NCBI GenBank assembly: GCA_947502145.1
Contig: CANMYO010000001.1
Coordinates: forward strand, 1,178,001 to 1,242,000
Origin: an uncultured Paracoccaceae bacterium
Lineage (GTDB): Bacteria > Pseudomonadota > Alphaproteobacteria > Rhodobacterales > Rhodobacteraceae
Direction of reading: 5' to 3'
Length of the DNA: 64,000 nt
Shown: in pieces, positions 26,204 to 34,989 of the stretch
Numbering within the stretch: position 1 is the stretch's first letter
How the letters are laid out: each line of letters starts with the position of its first letter
The notes under the pieces: generated by a model
What the model was told of the DNA's origin: nothing
Seen by the model: only the letters and a program-made list of their open reading frames with translations
Databases searched by the model: none
Made by a program: the position numbers and the translations under genes

Positions 26204-26986
26204 ATGAAAGTTCGTGAACTTGATAAGACTTCCGAAGCAACGTTGGCGGCATTCGAATATGATCTTGCAAATTTTTTTGAGCTTGATCGTTTCCATAAAT
26301 GGAACTGCCTTGGCTCAATTGTATTCTTAGCTGTCCAATCGATCCAAGGGCAAGGCGATGGAGGGATCGAGAACCTGAACGATATAGTGTTTGGCCAAAC
26401 GATTCCCGAAGTCGGAAAGGACGAAGCAAGAACATTGTTCGATTTCATGAATGCCCTGAGCAAAAATGGAGACAACGGCTATATTTGGAAGAAGCTGCTC
26501 GAAAGCACAGCAGGACAAAGAGGGCAAGCAGGACCAGAGCCGCACAGCCGCGTGCTCGGGAAGTCGGGGAAGTATTCGAAAGACGATAATATTTTTTTTG
26601 AGCACTACTCACTCACCAAACAGTGGCTTGGCAGGCGTTCCAAAAAGCGCATTTCAAAGGTTGAGGGTGCATGTCAGCTCATGACCCAATTGAATGAATA
26701 TGGAGCCAAGACCCGCGAGGATTTGTTGGAAACCGATTTGGAGAAGGTCATTAACGTTCACGGGTTGTCACATAACTTTATTCAGCAGCTGCGGCGACTC
26801 TGTGGAGATGCGGAGGCGATTAAGGTTGATTCCCGGCTCAAGGCATTCGCTCGGGTCGCGCTCGGACGTGACAAGGTGAGTGACGATGAGGTCAGATGTC
26901 TGATCAAGAAAATGGCGGATAAGAAAGGCGTGACGCCGGCTCAAATGGATCACGCCGTTTACAAATGGATGGGATGGAAAGCATGA
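26204..26986 (+). CDS. Unknown protein, low-GC insert in pyrimidine operon (HhH-like C-terminus?)
   Basis: A 260-residue soluble protein I cannot assign. Three of its 60-base rows counted by hand are 40-43% GC against 62% for a row of the next gene, so it was probably acquired. The C-terminal third contains VHGLSHNFIQQLRRL, then IKVDSRLKAFARVALG, loosely resembling the helix-hairpin-helix and VDxxxxR segments of HhH-GPD DNA glycosylases; the catalytic Lys/Asp pair is not obvious. A good AGGAG precedes the start. The stop overlaps the dihydropyrimidinase start by ATGA, so it is translated within the operon. A DNA-repair or defence role is speculation. Confidence 0.6.
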   Translation: MKVRELDKTSEATLAAFEYDLANFFELDRFHKWNCLGSIVFLAVQSIQGQGDGGIENLNDIVFGQTIPEVGKDEARTLFDFMNALSKNGDNGYIWKKLLESTAGQRGQAGPEPHSRVLGKSGKYSKDDNIFFEHYSLTKQWLGRRSKKRISKVEGACQLMTQLNEYGAKTREDLLETDLEKVINVHGLSHNFIQQLRRLCGDAEAIKVDSRLKAFARVALGRDKVSDDEVRCLIKKMADKKGVTPAQMDHAVYKWMGWKA

Positions 26987-28437
26987 CCACAGTCATCAAG
27001 AACGGCACAATTGTCACGGCGGACCTGACCTACAAGGGCGACGTGCTGATTGACGGCGGCAAGATCATCGAGATCGGGATGGCGCTTAAAGGCGATGAAG
27101 AACTGGACGCGACGGGCTGCTATGTCATGCCCGGCGGCATCGACCCGCATGTGCATCTGGAAATGCCGTTCATGGGGACCTATTCCAGCGACGATTTTGA
27201 AAGCGGCACGCGCGCGGCGCTGGCGGGTGGCACCACGATGGTGGTTGATTTCTGCCTGCCCAATCAGGGCGAAAGCCTGCTGGACGCGATCAAGCGCTGG
27301 GACAACAAATCAACCCGCGCGAACTGCGACTATTCCTTCCACATGGCGGTGACATGGTGGGGCGAGCAGGTGTTCAACGACATGAAGACCGTCGTGCAGG
27401 ATCGTGGCATCAACACCTTCAAGCATTTCCTGGCCTACAAGGGCGCGCTGATGGTGAACGATGATGAGCTGTTCAGCAGTTTCAATCGCCTCGCCGAACT
27501 CGGGGCTATCGCCATGGTGCATGCCGAAAACGGCGATGTTGTGGCCGAGATGACCGCAAAGTTGCTGGCCGAGGGCAACACCGGGCCAGAGGCACACGCC
27601 TATTCGCGCCCCTCTCAGGTGGAAGGCGAGGCAACAAACCGGGCCATCATGATTGCCGATATGGCCGGTGTTCCGCTTTATGTGGTGCATACCTCTTGCG
27701 AGGAGGCGCACGAGGCGATCCGCCGGGCCAAGCAACAGGGCAAGCGGGTCTGGGGCGAGCCGCTGATCCAGCATCTGACGCTGGACGAATCCGAGTATTT
27801 CAACGCGGACTGGGACCACGCCGCGCGCCGCGTGATGTCGCCACCTTTTCGCAACAAGAAACATCAGGATAGCCTGTGGGCTGGTCTGCAATCGGGGTCG
27901 CTCAGCGTTGTGGCGACGGATCACTGCGCCTTTACCACCGAACAGAAGCGCTATGGCGTTGGGGATTTCTCAAAGATACCCAACGGCACCGGCGGGCTGG
28001 AGGACCGGATGCCGATGCTCTGGACTCATGGTGTCGAAACCGGGCGGCTGACGCCAAACGAATTTGTCGCCGTGACCAGTACCAATATCGCCAAGATCCT
28101 GAACTGCTATCCGACCAAGGGCGCGGTGCTGGTGGGGGCCGACGCCGATCTGGTGGTCTGGGATCCGGCCAAGACCAAAACGATCACCGCCGGGTCGCAA
28201 CAATCGGCCATCGACTACAACGTGTTTGAGGGCCAAGAGGTCAAAGGCCTGCCCCGCTTCACCCTGACCCGCGGCAAGGTCGCGGTGCATGACGGAGAAA
28301 TCCGCACCGAGGAAGGCCACGGCAAGTTCGTGAAACGCGACCCGAACGGGACGGTGAACAAGGCGTTGTCGTCGTGGAAGGAACTGACCGCACCGCAGCC
28401 CGTGCAGCGGACGGGCATCCCAGCGACGGGGGTTTGA
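26983..28437 (+). CDS. hydA: Dihydropyrimidinase
   Basis: A 484-residue amidohydrolase that opens dihydrouracil/dihydrothymine to the N-carbamoyl-beta-amino acid, the second pathway step. The metal motif HVH is at 56-58 (GGIDPHVHLE). The lysine expected to be carboxylated is in FKHFLAYKGALMV near 145-157. Later ligands are HAENGDV near 178, VVHTSCEEAH near 234 and VATDHCAF near 312. The start at 26983 is preferred to two earlier in-frame ATGs because it gives the normal N-terminus and an ATGA overlap. Residue pattern favours dihydropyrimidinase over allantoinase. Confidence 0.92.
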   Translation: MTTVIKNGTIVTADLTYKGDVLIDGGKIIEIGMALKGDEELDATGCYVMPGGIDPHVHLEMPFMGTYSSDDFESGTRAALAGGTTMVVDFCLPNQGESLLDAIKRWDNKSTRANCDYSFHMAVTWWGEQVFNDMKTVVQDRGINTFKHFLAYKGALMVNDDELFSSFNRLAELGAIAMVHAENGDVVAEMTAKLLAEGNTGPEAHAYSRPSQVEGEATNRAIMIADMAGVPLYVVHTSCEEAHEAIRRAKQQGKRVWGEPLIQHLTLDESEYFNADWDHAARRVMSPPFRNKKHQDSLWAGLQSGSLSVVATDHCAFTTEQKRYGVGDFSKIPNGTGGLEDRMPMLWTHGVETGRLTPNEFVAVTSTNIAKILNCYPTKGAVLVGADADLVVWDPAKTKTITAGSQQSAIDYNVFEGQEVKGLPRFTLTRGKVAVHDGEIRTEEGHGKFVKRDPNGTVNKALSSWKELTAPQPVQRTGIPATGV

Positions 28438-28446
28438 GTTTCAATA

Positions 28447-28995
28447 ATGCCCCTTGGTTACAAACTTCATAAACCTTGGTTTATTGGTCGAAAATCACGA
28501 GAAGTGGGCTTCTTCACGGAAGCACGTGTTTTCAGGATGAAATCCACATCAAGAATCGAGCGACTCATTGGCTATAAACGTGGACGATTGAGAGACGGCT
28601 TTTGGCTGCTATTCTTGGAAGAAATGCCAAGCGTGGACGATTTTGAGTTTCGTGCCTATTCACATATGTCAGGAGGCCGAATAATGGGCCACGTGCCCGG
28701 GCAAGACAAGACTCATACGGCTGAGCGGCGGCTGCACGATAGGGGGGTAAATCTCTACGGCAACAGTCAAGAGTCCAAAGGACTAAAACAAAGATACATA
28801 GACGGTCAGTTCAGCCTTAGCGGCGCGCTGCGACTGGCCAAAATTTCACCTATGAGGTGTGCAGAAAAAATTCCAAATCAAACTGATTACCCCCCGGGGG
28901 ATGGTGTTGTTCAGTGGGAGTTGCAAAAGCCGCTAATTTGGCGCGTTGCGGCGTGTGTTCGGCCGGGTCAAATGTACATTGGCGACTATGTGTAG
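28447..28995 (+). CDS. Unknown protein, second low-GC insert
   Basis: A 182-residue basic protein without recognisable family, signal peptide or membrane helix. Two 60-base rows counted by hand are 47% GC, well below the flanking catabolic genes. It contains two Cys and several Trp/Tyr, and ends with PGQMYIGDYV. The start is uncertain; ATG 28537 is an alternative. Its stop lies inside the region where the ABC ATPase would normally begin, so its arrival may have changed that gene's 5' end. Probably acquired, function unknown. Confidence 0.45.
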   Translation: MPLGYKLHKPWFIGRKSREVGFFTEARVFRMKSTSRIERLIGYKRGRLRDGFWLLFLEEMPSVDDFEFRAYSHMSGGRIMGHVPGQDKTHTAERRLHDRGVNLYGNSQESKGLKQRYIDGQFSLSGALRLAKISPMRCAEKIPNQTDYPPGDGVVQWELQKPLIWRVAACVRPGQMYIGDYV

Positions 28996-28999
28996 CGCG

Positions 29000-29821
29000 A
29001 TGAAGCATGGTTCGGGGGCAGAATTGAATGCAGATGATTGGAAAATTGGCAGCGTGATCCAAGCGCAGAATCTCGACCTCACCTTCCAGACCAATGACGG
29101 CCCGGTCCATGCGCTCAAGGATGTGAGCCTTGAGATTGGCAAGGGTGAGTTCGTCTCTTTCATCGGCCCCTCGGGCTGCGGGAAAACGACATTCCTGCGC
29201 TGCATCGCGGGGTTGGAGACACCGACGGGCGGCGAGATTTCCGTCAATGGCATGACCCCGGATGAGGCCCGCAAGGCCCGCGCCTATGGCTATGTGTTTC
29301 AGGCCGCCGGGCTTTATCCCTGGCGCACGATTGGCGGCAATGTCAGGCTACCGCTTGAAATCATGGGGTTTTCCAAAGCAGAGCAGAACGAGCGGGTCGC
29401 GCGGGTGCTGGAACTGGTGGACCTTGCCGGGTTTGACAAGAAATTCCCCTGGCAGCTGTCGGGCGGGATGCAGCAGCGCGCCAGCATCGCGCGGGCGCTG
29501 GCCTTTGACGCGGACATTCTGCTGATGGACGAACCCTTTGGGGCGCTTGATGAAATCGTGCGCGATCACCTGAACGAACAGCTTCTGGCGCTTTGGGCGC
29601 AGACGGAAAAGACCATCGGATTTGTGACCCACTCGATCCCCGAAGCGGTGTATCTGAGCACCAAGATCGTGGTCATGTCGCCCCGCCCCGGACGGATCAC
29701 CGATGTCATCGACAGCCCGCTGCCCAAGGAACGTCCGCTGGACATTCGGGACAGCAAGGCATTCATCGACATCGCACATCGGGTGCGCGACGGGTTGCGT
29801 GCGGGGCATCAGGATGACTGA
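29000..29821 (+). CDS. ABC transporter ATP-binding protein (pyrimidine/precursor uptake)
   Basis: An ABC ATPase of the nitrate/taurine/NMT1 class. Walker A is GPSGCGKTT, the Q-loop VFQAAGLYPW, the signature LSGGMQQRASIARAL, Walker B ILLMDEPFGALDE and the switch histidine VTHSIPEAV. The start is not settled: ATG 28988, ATG 29000 and GTG 29054 are in frame, and the last gives the usual family N-terminus. The first 18 codons (29000-29053) look unlike family members. It is followed by two permeases and a binding protein, a complete importer placed with the pyrimidine catabolic genes, so uptake of a pyrimidine or its breakdown product is likely. Confidence 0.88.
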   Translation: MKHGSGAELNADDWKIGSVIQAQNLDLTFQTNDGPVHALKDVSLEIGKGEFVSFIGPSGCGKTTFLRCIAGLETPTGGEISVNGMTPDEARKARAYGYVFQAAGLYPWRTIGGNVRLPLEIMGFSKAEQNERVARVLELVDLAGFDKKFPWQLSGGMQQRASIARALAFDADILLMDEPFGALDEIVRDHLNEQLLALWAQTEKTIGFVTHSIPEAVYLSTKIVVMSPRPGRITDVIDSPLPKERPLDIRDSKAFIDIAHRVRDGLRAGHQDD

Positions 29822-29902
29822 CGCGCGGTGCAAAACTCTGGCCCTTGATGCGCCTTGGCGCGGGCCAGCCGGTTTTGCCGCAATGGCCCGGGGCGCGCGC
29901 GC

Positions 29903-30850
29903 ATGAAGTCCGCAGGCCCCGTTCTGGTGGTGATCACTGCCATACTGGCGCTGTGGTATCTGGCCGCGGTGCCGATGAACGTCAAAGAGGTGCTGACACA
30001 GGCCGAACGCGCCGGGGCCATCGTTGATCCACCCTCGGCGGTGGAGCGGCGCGATACCGCGCGCCTGCCGCTGGTCATGCGCAATCCGGAGCTGCTGGGT
30101 GCCAGCTGGTCAATGGAACGCGCGCGCCTGCCTGCGCCGCATCAGGTTGCGCAGGAACTCTGGGCCAGCACCTGGGATGAAGAGGTGAACGGCCGCCGCG
30201 GCATCGTCAGGTCGGGCAGCCTGTCCAACCGGTCGCTGGTCTACCACGGTGGCGTGACGCTTGGCGCAACCTTCCTTGGGTTCCTGATCGGTGCCGGGCT
30301 GGGCGTCCTGCTGGCGATTGGGATCGTCTACAGCCGGGTGATGGACATGAGCGTCATGCCCTGGGCGATCATCAGCCAGACCATTCCGATTGTCGCGCTC
30401 GCGCCGATGATCATCGTGGTGCTGTATTCGGTTGGCCTGCCATCGCTATTCGCCAAGGCTGTGATTTCCGCCTATCTGTCGTTCTTTCCGGTGGTTGTGG
30501 GCATGGTCAAGGGGCTGCGCAGTCCTGATGCGATGCAGCTTGACCTGATGCGCACCTATAACGCCAGCGGGTCACAATCCTTCTGGAAACTGCGCCTGCC
30601 CGCCTCGGTGCCCTATCTGTTTGCCTCGCTCAAGATCGGCATCGCCGCCTCGCTTGTGGGGGCGATTGTCGGTGAATTACCGGTGCAGCGCGGCGGGCTT
30701 GGTGCACGGATGCTGGGCGGGTCCTACTATGGCCAGACAGAGCAGATCTGGGCAGCCCTGTTTGTCGCAGCCGCGATGGCAGCGCTGCTGGTCTGGTTCA
30801 TCGGCTGGGTTGAACGCCGCACCCTGACCGCGATGGGGGTGCCGCAATGA
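29903..30850 (+). CDS. ABC transporter permease 1
   Basis: A 315-residue BPD-type inner-membrane permease. A first membrane helix (about 6-25) is followed by an unusually long hydrophilic stretch (about 26-112) before the core helices. The coupling (EAA) loop is MRTYNASGSQSFWKLRLPASVP near 220. The start at 29903 is chosen because upstream in-frame codons are Arg-rich and non-homologous in character. The stop overlaps the second permease by ATGA. It forms a heterodimeric channel with that protein. Confidence 0.87.
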   Translation: MKSAGPVLVVITAILALWYLAAVPMNVKEVLTQAERAGAIVDPPSAVERRDTARLPLVMRNPELLGASWSMERARLPAPHQVAQELWASTWDEEVNGRRGIVRSGSLSNRSLVYHGGVTLGATFLGFLIGAGLGVLLAIGIVYSRVMDMSVMPWAIISQTIPIVALAPMIIVVLYSVGLPSLFAKAVISAYLSFFPVVVGMVKGLRSPDAMQLDLMRTYNASGSQSFWKLRLPASVPYLFASLKIGIAASLVGAIVGELPVQRGGLGARMLGGSYYGQTEQIWAALFVAAAMAALLVWFIGWVERRTLTAMGVPQ

Positions 30851-31686
30851 TGATGGTGGCTGCCGCATTGATCGTCTGGGCTGGCATGTGGTGGCTGAAC
30901 GCGCGGATCGCGGCCGGGCCGCAAAGGCTGTGGGCCAGCATCTTTGTGCCGCTGTCCTTTGGGGTGACAATCCTGATCGTCTGGGAACTACTGGTGCGCG
31001 GCCTGAACGTGCCCAACGTGATCCTGCCCGCCCCAAGCGAGGTTTACACCGCCTTTGTCGCCAACATGGGGCTTTTGTGGCAGGACTTTGTGCAGACCAT
31101 CCTTAAGGGCGCGCTGGCCGGGTATCTGATTGGCATCTGCGCCGCGATCGCATTGGCGATTGTCATCGACCGAATTGATTATTTGCGGCGCGGGTTGCTG
31201 CCGATTGCAAATTTCATGGCCGCGCTGCCCATTGTCGGGGTCGCACCGATCATGGTGATGTGGTTCGGTTTTGGCTGGCAATCCAAGGCGGCGGTTGTAG
31301 TCATCATGGTGGTGTTCCCGATGCTGGTGAACACGGTGGCCGGGCTGGCGGATACCACCGCGATGCAACGCGACCTGATGCGCACCTACGGGGCCGGTTA
31401 CTGGCAGACGCTTTTTCGCCTGCGCCTGCCTGCGGCCTTGCCGTTTATGTTCAATGGGATGAAGATCGCCGCGACGCTGTCGCTTGTCGGGGCCATTGTC
31501 GCGGAATTCTTTGGCTCACCCACAACCGGGCTGGGCTTTCGCATCAATGCCTCACTGGGCCAGCTGGCACTTGATACGGTCTGGGCGGTGATCGTCGTCG
31601 CCGCCATCTCCGGGTCGCTGATCTATGGGGCGCTGACTTTACTCGAACGGTGGATGACCTTCTGGCATCCGTCACAACGCAGATGA
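30847..31686 (+). CDS. ABC transporter permease 2
   Basis: A 279-residue BPD-type permease with about six helices. The coupling loop is LMRTYGAGYWQTLFRLRLPAALP near 177-199, and VGAIVAEFFGSPTTGLG is the conserved later segment of SsuC/ThiX-like permeases. It overlaps permease 1 by 4 bases and precedes the binding-protein gene by 43 bases. It pairs with permease 1 in the importer. Confidence 0.88.
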   Translation: MMMVAAALIVWAGMWWLNARIAAGPQRLWASIFVPLSFGVTILIVWELLVRGLNVPNVILPAPSEVYTAFVANMGLLWQDFVQTILKGALAGYLIGICAAIALAIVIDRIDYLRRGLLPIANFMAALPIVGVAPIMVMWFGFGWQSKAAVVVIMVVFPMLVNTVAGLADTTAMQRDLMRTYGAGYWQTLFRLRLPAALPFMFNGMKIAATLSLVGAIVAEFFGSPTTGLGFRINASLGQLALDTVWAVIVVAAISGSLIYGALTLLERWMTFWHPSQRR

Positions 31687-31729
31687 CAATGGCCGCAAAG
31701 GCCGCAACAATAACCAAGGGGAGACTACA

Positions 31730-32722
31730 ATGAAGACAATGATGTACGCAGCCGCACTGGCCGCAGGCGTTGCTGGAACAGCTCAGGCAGAAGGCCACGC
31801 CAACGACGTGACGCTGCAATTGCAGTGGGTCACGCAGGCGCAGTTTGCAGGCTACTACGTGGCGCTGGAAGAAGGCTTTTACGAAGAAGAAGGCCTGAAC
31901 GTCACGATCCTGCCCGGCGGACCCGATATCGCGCCGCCACAGGTGCTGGCCGGCGGCGGTGCCGATGTGATGCTGAACTGGATGCCCTCTGCACTGGCGG
32001 CCCGCGAAAACGGCCTGCCGGTGGTGAATATCGCACAGCCGTTCAAAACATCGGGCCTGATGCTGACCTGCTGGAAGGACACCGGCATCACCTCGGTCGA
32101 GGATTTCAAGGGCAAGACCATCGGCGTCTGGTTCTTTGGCAATGAATATCCGTTCCTCAGCTGGATGTCACAGGCCGGGATTTCGACCGAAGGCGGCGAG
32201 GATGGCGTGACCGTGCTCAAGCAGGGGTTCAACGTTGATCCGCTGCTGCAGCGGCAGGCCGATTGTATCTCGACCATGACCTATAACGAATATGGTCAGG
32301 TGCTGGATGCGGGCGTGTCCGAGGATGAGCTTGTGACTTTCAAATACGAAGAACAGGGCGTCGCCACATTGGAAGACGGCATCTGGGCGCTTGAGGAAAA
32401 CCTCGAAGATCCGGTGTTTGTCGACAAGATGGTCCGCTTTGTGCGCGCATCGATGAAGGGTTGGAAGTGGGCCGAGGAAAACCCGGCAGAGGCCGCCGCC
32501 ATCGTGCTTGATTATGACGAGACCGGTGCCCAGACCGAGGCGCATCAGGTGCGCATGATGGGCGAGATCGCCAAGCTGACCGCCGGGTCGGACGGCTCTC
32601 TGGATGAAGCGGACTATCAGCGCACCGTTGATACCCTGCTTGCTGGCGGGTCCGATCCCGTGATCACCGCCGCCCCGGTAGGTGCCTGGACCAGCGCGAT
32701 CACGGACGAAGCGCTGAACTGA
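31730..32722 (+). CDS. ABC transporter substrate-binding protein (NMT1/THI5-like)
   Basis: A 330-residue periplasmic protein with a cleavable signal (1-20, MKTMMY...GTAQA). The NMT1/THI5-like fold follows: LQLQWVTQAQFAGYYVALEEGFY, then LPGGPDIAPPQVLAGGGADV and a WFFGNEYPFLSW segment. Such proteins bind pyrimidine-like thiamine precursors (HMP/FAMP) or small heterocycles, fitting the pyrimidine operon. An AAGGGGAG precedes the start and a clear terminator follows. The exact ligand is not determinable from sequence. Confidence 0.87.
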   Translation: MKTMMYAAALAAGVAGTAQAEGHANDVTLQLQWVTQAQFAGYYVALEEGFYEEEGLNVTILPGGPDIAPPQVLAGGGADVMLNWMPSALAARENGLPVVNIAQPFKTSGLMLTCWKDTGITSVEDFKGKTIGVWFFGNEYPFLSWMSQAGISTEGGEDGVTVLKQGFNVDPLLQRQADCISTMTYNEYGQVLDAGVSEDELVTFKYEEQGVATLEDGIWALEENLEDPVFVDKMVRFVRASMKGWKWAEENPAEAAAIVLDYDETGAQTEAHQVRMMGEIAKLTAGSDGSLDEADYQRTVDTLLAGGSDPVITAAPVGAWTSAITDEALN

Positions 32723-32743
32723 TCCGCGCCGCACCACAATCAG

Positions 32744-32773
32744 ACGCCCCGTTGGCAACAGCGGGGCGTTTTT
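32744..32773 (+). terminator. Rho-independent terminator of the pyrimidine operon
   Basis: A perfect 8-bp GC-rich stem (32744-32751 with 32762-32769) and 10-base loop run directly into TTTTT. It lies 22 bases after the binding-protein stop and marks the end of the unit. Confidence 0.85.
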
Positions 32774-32878
32774 GTGTGTGGCAGGGCGCGCATTGGCAAA
32801 TTCATACCGCGTGCGTCGGTTTTGGGCTGGTCTGTGGTTGTATCGCCCGCTTATCTGCGCTGGCATGGAAGGGGCGCG

Positions 32879-34879
32879 ATGACACGACTTTTGGGCATTG
32901 ATACCGGCGGCACCTACACTGATGCGGTGCTGATGGATGAAAAGACCGAGACGGTTTTGGTCAAGGCCAAGGCGCTGACCAGCCGTCCGGACCTGGCGCT
33001 GGGCATCGGGGCGGCGATTGATGCGGTGCTGTCTGATGTTGACCCCGCTGACATCGGGTTGGTGTCCCTGTCCACGACCCTTGCGACCAACGCCCTTGTC
33101 GAGGGGCAGGGCGGGCGCGTGGCGCTGGTGTTCATTGGCTTTGGCGCAGAAGAGCTGGACCGCGCAGGTCTGCGCGATGCGCTGGCCGGGGATCCGGCGA
33201 TTGTCCTGCCCGGCGGGCACGATCACACCGGTCAGGAGATTGCTGCCTTTGACGGGGCAGCGCTTGCCACGGCGCTGGCGGACCTCAGCGGTGTCACCGG
33301 CTTTGCCGTTGCCGCCCAATTCGCCACCCGGAACCCGGCGCATGAATGTGCCGCGCGCGACCTGATCCGGGCGCAAACCGGCTTGCCGGTGACCTGTAGT
33401 CATGAATTGTCGCAGGGTCTGGGCGGGCCGAAACGGGCGCTGACCGCCGTGCTGAATGCGCGGCTGATCGGGATGATCGATGGGCTGATCACCGCCTGCG
33501 AGGGCCATCTGGCCAAGCGCGGCATTGATGCGCGGCTGATGGTCGTGCGCGGGGATGGTGCGCTGGTGCCCGCAGACCTCGCCCGCGAAAAGCCGATTGA
33601 AACGATACTCAGCGGCCCGGCGGCCAGTCTTGCCGGCGCGGCCTGGCTGTCAGGGGAAAGCGATGCGCTGGTCAGTGACATCGGCGGCACCACGACCGAC
33701 ATCTGCCTGTTGGTCGACGGGCAGCCCGCGATTGACCCGGCGGGCGCACAGGTTGGGCAGCACCGTACCATGGTCGAAGCGGTGGCGATGCGCACAAGCG
33801 GTCTTGGCGGTGATAGCGCCGTAACGCTCGCCTCTGGTCTGACCGCCGGTTTGCGTCTGGGGCCAAGGCGGCTGATGCCAATCGCGCTGCTGGCGCAGGA
33901 TCACAGTGCCTTCGTGCATGACGCGCTGGATCACGCTCTGTCGCAGGGCAGCAAATCGCCGGAGTCGGTCCAGTTTGCCCTGCCGCTGTGGCACGGCGAA
34001 CCGCCTGCGGGGCTGGACAAGCGCGAGGCGCAGGTCGCCGCGCGTTTGCAGGCGGGACCACAGCGCATGACCCGCGCCGTGACCGCCCGGATCGAAGCGC
34101 CCGCGCTGATGCGTCTCGTGGCGCGTGGTCTGGTGCTGATCGCGGGGGTGACGCCGTCGGATGCGGCGCATGTGCTGGGGCTATCGACCGCCTGGGATAG
34201 CAACGCGGCGCAAAAGGCGCTGACCGTCTTTGCCGCGCAACGCGATGGGGCAGGCAATCGGATTGCCGCTGATGCACCCGCGCTGGCGCAGGCGATCATT
34301 GACCAGATGACCGCGCAGTCGGTCGATTGCCTGCTGCAGGCGGCCTTTGCCGAAGACCCCCGCGACTGGGATCGTGGGGCTGACGTGCTTGCGGCGCATC
34401 CGCTGACCCGCGCCGGTCTGGACCAGCATCAGGGCATTATCGCAACATCTCTCAGACTTGGCGTGCCGGTGGTTGGGCTTGGGGCCTCTGCCAAATCTTA
34501 CTACCCGCCCGTCGGGGCGCGGCTGCGTACGCGGATGATCGTGCCTGATCATGCGGATGTGGCCAACGCCATCGGCGCGATTGTCGGGCAGGTCCGCATG
34601 CAGCAAAGCGGCACGGTCACCAGCGACGGGCCGGGGCGGTTTGTTGCACATTTGCCCGACGGGCCCGCGCGCTTTGGCGATCATGACGTCGCCCTTGCGG
34701 CGCTGGAATCCGCGCTATGTGCCGCCGCCCGCACCGCGGCCAGCGCCGCTGGCGTTGCGGCACCCCGGCTGACGGTGCACCGCGACATTCAGCAGGCCGA
34801 TGTCGAGGGCACCGCGATGTTCGTCAGCGCCACATTGCGGGTCATCGCCGCGGGTCGCCCGCGCATTGCCCGCGGCTGA
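32879..34879 (+). CDS. Hydantoinase/5-oxoprolinase-family protein (HyuA-like)
   Basis: A 666-residue protein with actin-like ATPase fold elements: the phosphate loop GIDTGGTYTDAVL at the N-terminus and SDIGGTTTDICLL near 265. These are typical of ATP-dependent N-methylhydantoinase/oxoprolinase A subunits. No B-subunit gene follows, so it may act alone or on another substrate. It lies past the terminator of the pyrimidine operon, with its own AAGGGG ribosome-binding site, so shared regulation is not evident. Proteins of this kind also occur as single genes of unknown role. Confidence 0.78.
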   Translation: MTRLLGIDTGGTYTDAVLMDEKTETVLVKAKALTSRPDLALGIGAAIDAVLSDVDPADIGLVSLSTTLATNALVEGQGGRVALVFIGFGAEELDRAGLRDALAGDPAIVLPGGHDHTGQEIAAFDGAALATALADLSGVTGFAVAAQFATRNPAHECAARDLIRAQTGLPVTCSHELSQGLGGPKRALTAVLNARLIGMIDGLITACEGHLAKRGIDARLMVVRGDGALVPADLAREKPIETILSGPAASLAGAAWLSGESDALVSDIGGTTTDICLLVDGQPAIDPAGAQVGQHRTMVEAVAMRTSGLGGDSAVTLASGLTAGLRLGPRRLMPIALLAQDHSAFVHDALDHALSQGSKSPESVQFALPLWHGEPPAGLDKREAQVAARLQAGPQRMTRAVTARIEAPALMRLVARGLVLIAGVTPSDAAHVLGLSTAWDSNAAQKALTVFAAQRDGAGNRIAADAPALAQAIIDQMTAQSVDCLLQAAFAEDPRDWDRGADVLAAHPLTRAGLDQHQGIIATSLRLGVPVVGLGASAKSYYPPVGARLRTRMIVPDHADVANAIGAIVGQVRMQQSGTVTSDGPGRFVAHLPDGPARFGDHDVALAALESALCAAARTAASAAGVAAPRLTVHRDIQQADVEGTAMFVSATLRVIAAGRPRIARG

Positions 34880-34989
34880 CACGGGGATACCCGCGCCATT
34901 GTCCCCTGACATCTGTGTCACGATCACGTTAAGCCAATTGCGTGACAGAGGCGGTTTTGCGACAAGACTGCCAACCTAGGACAAATGAT

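Noticed and set aside
32168-33508. 446-codon leftward open frame
   Set aside because: Antisense to the ABC binding protein and the hydantoinase gene, both well supported, and spanning a clear terminator.
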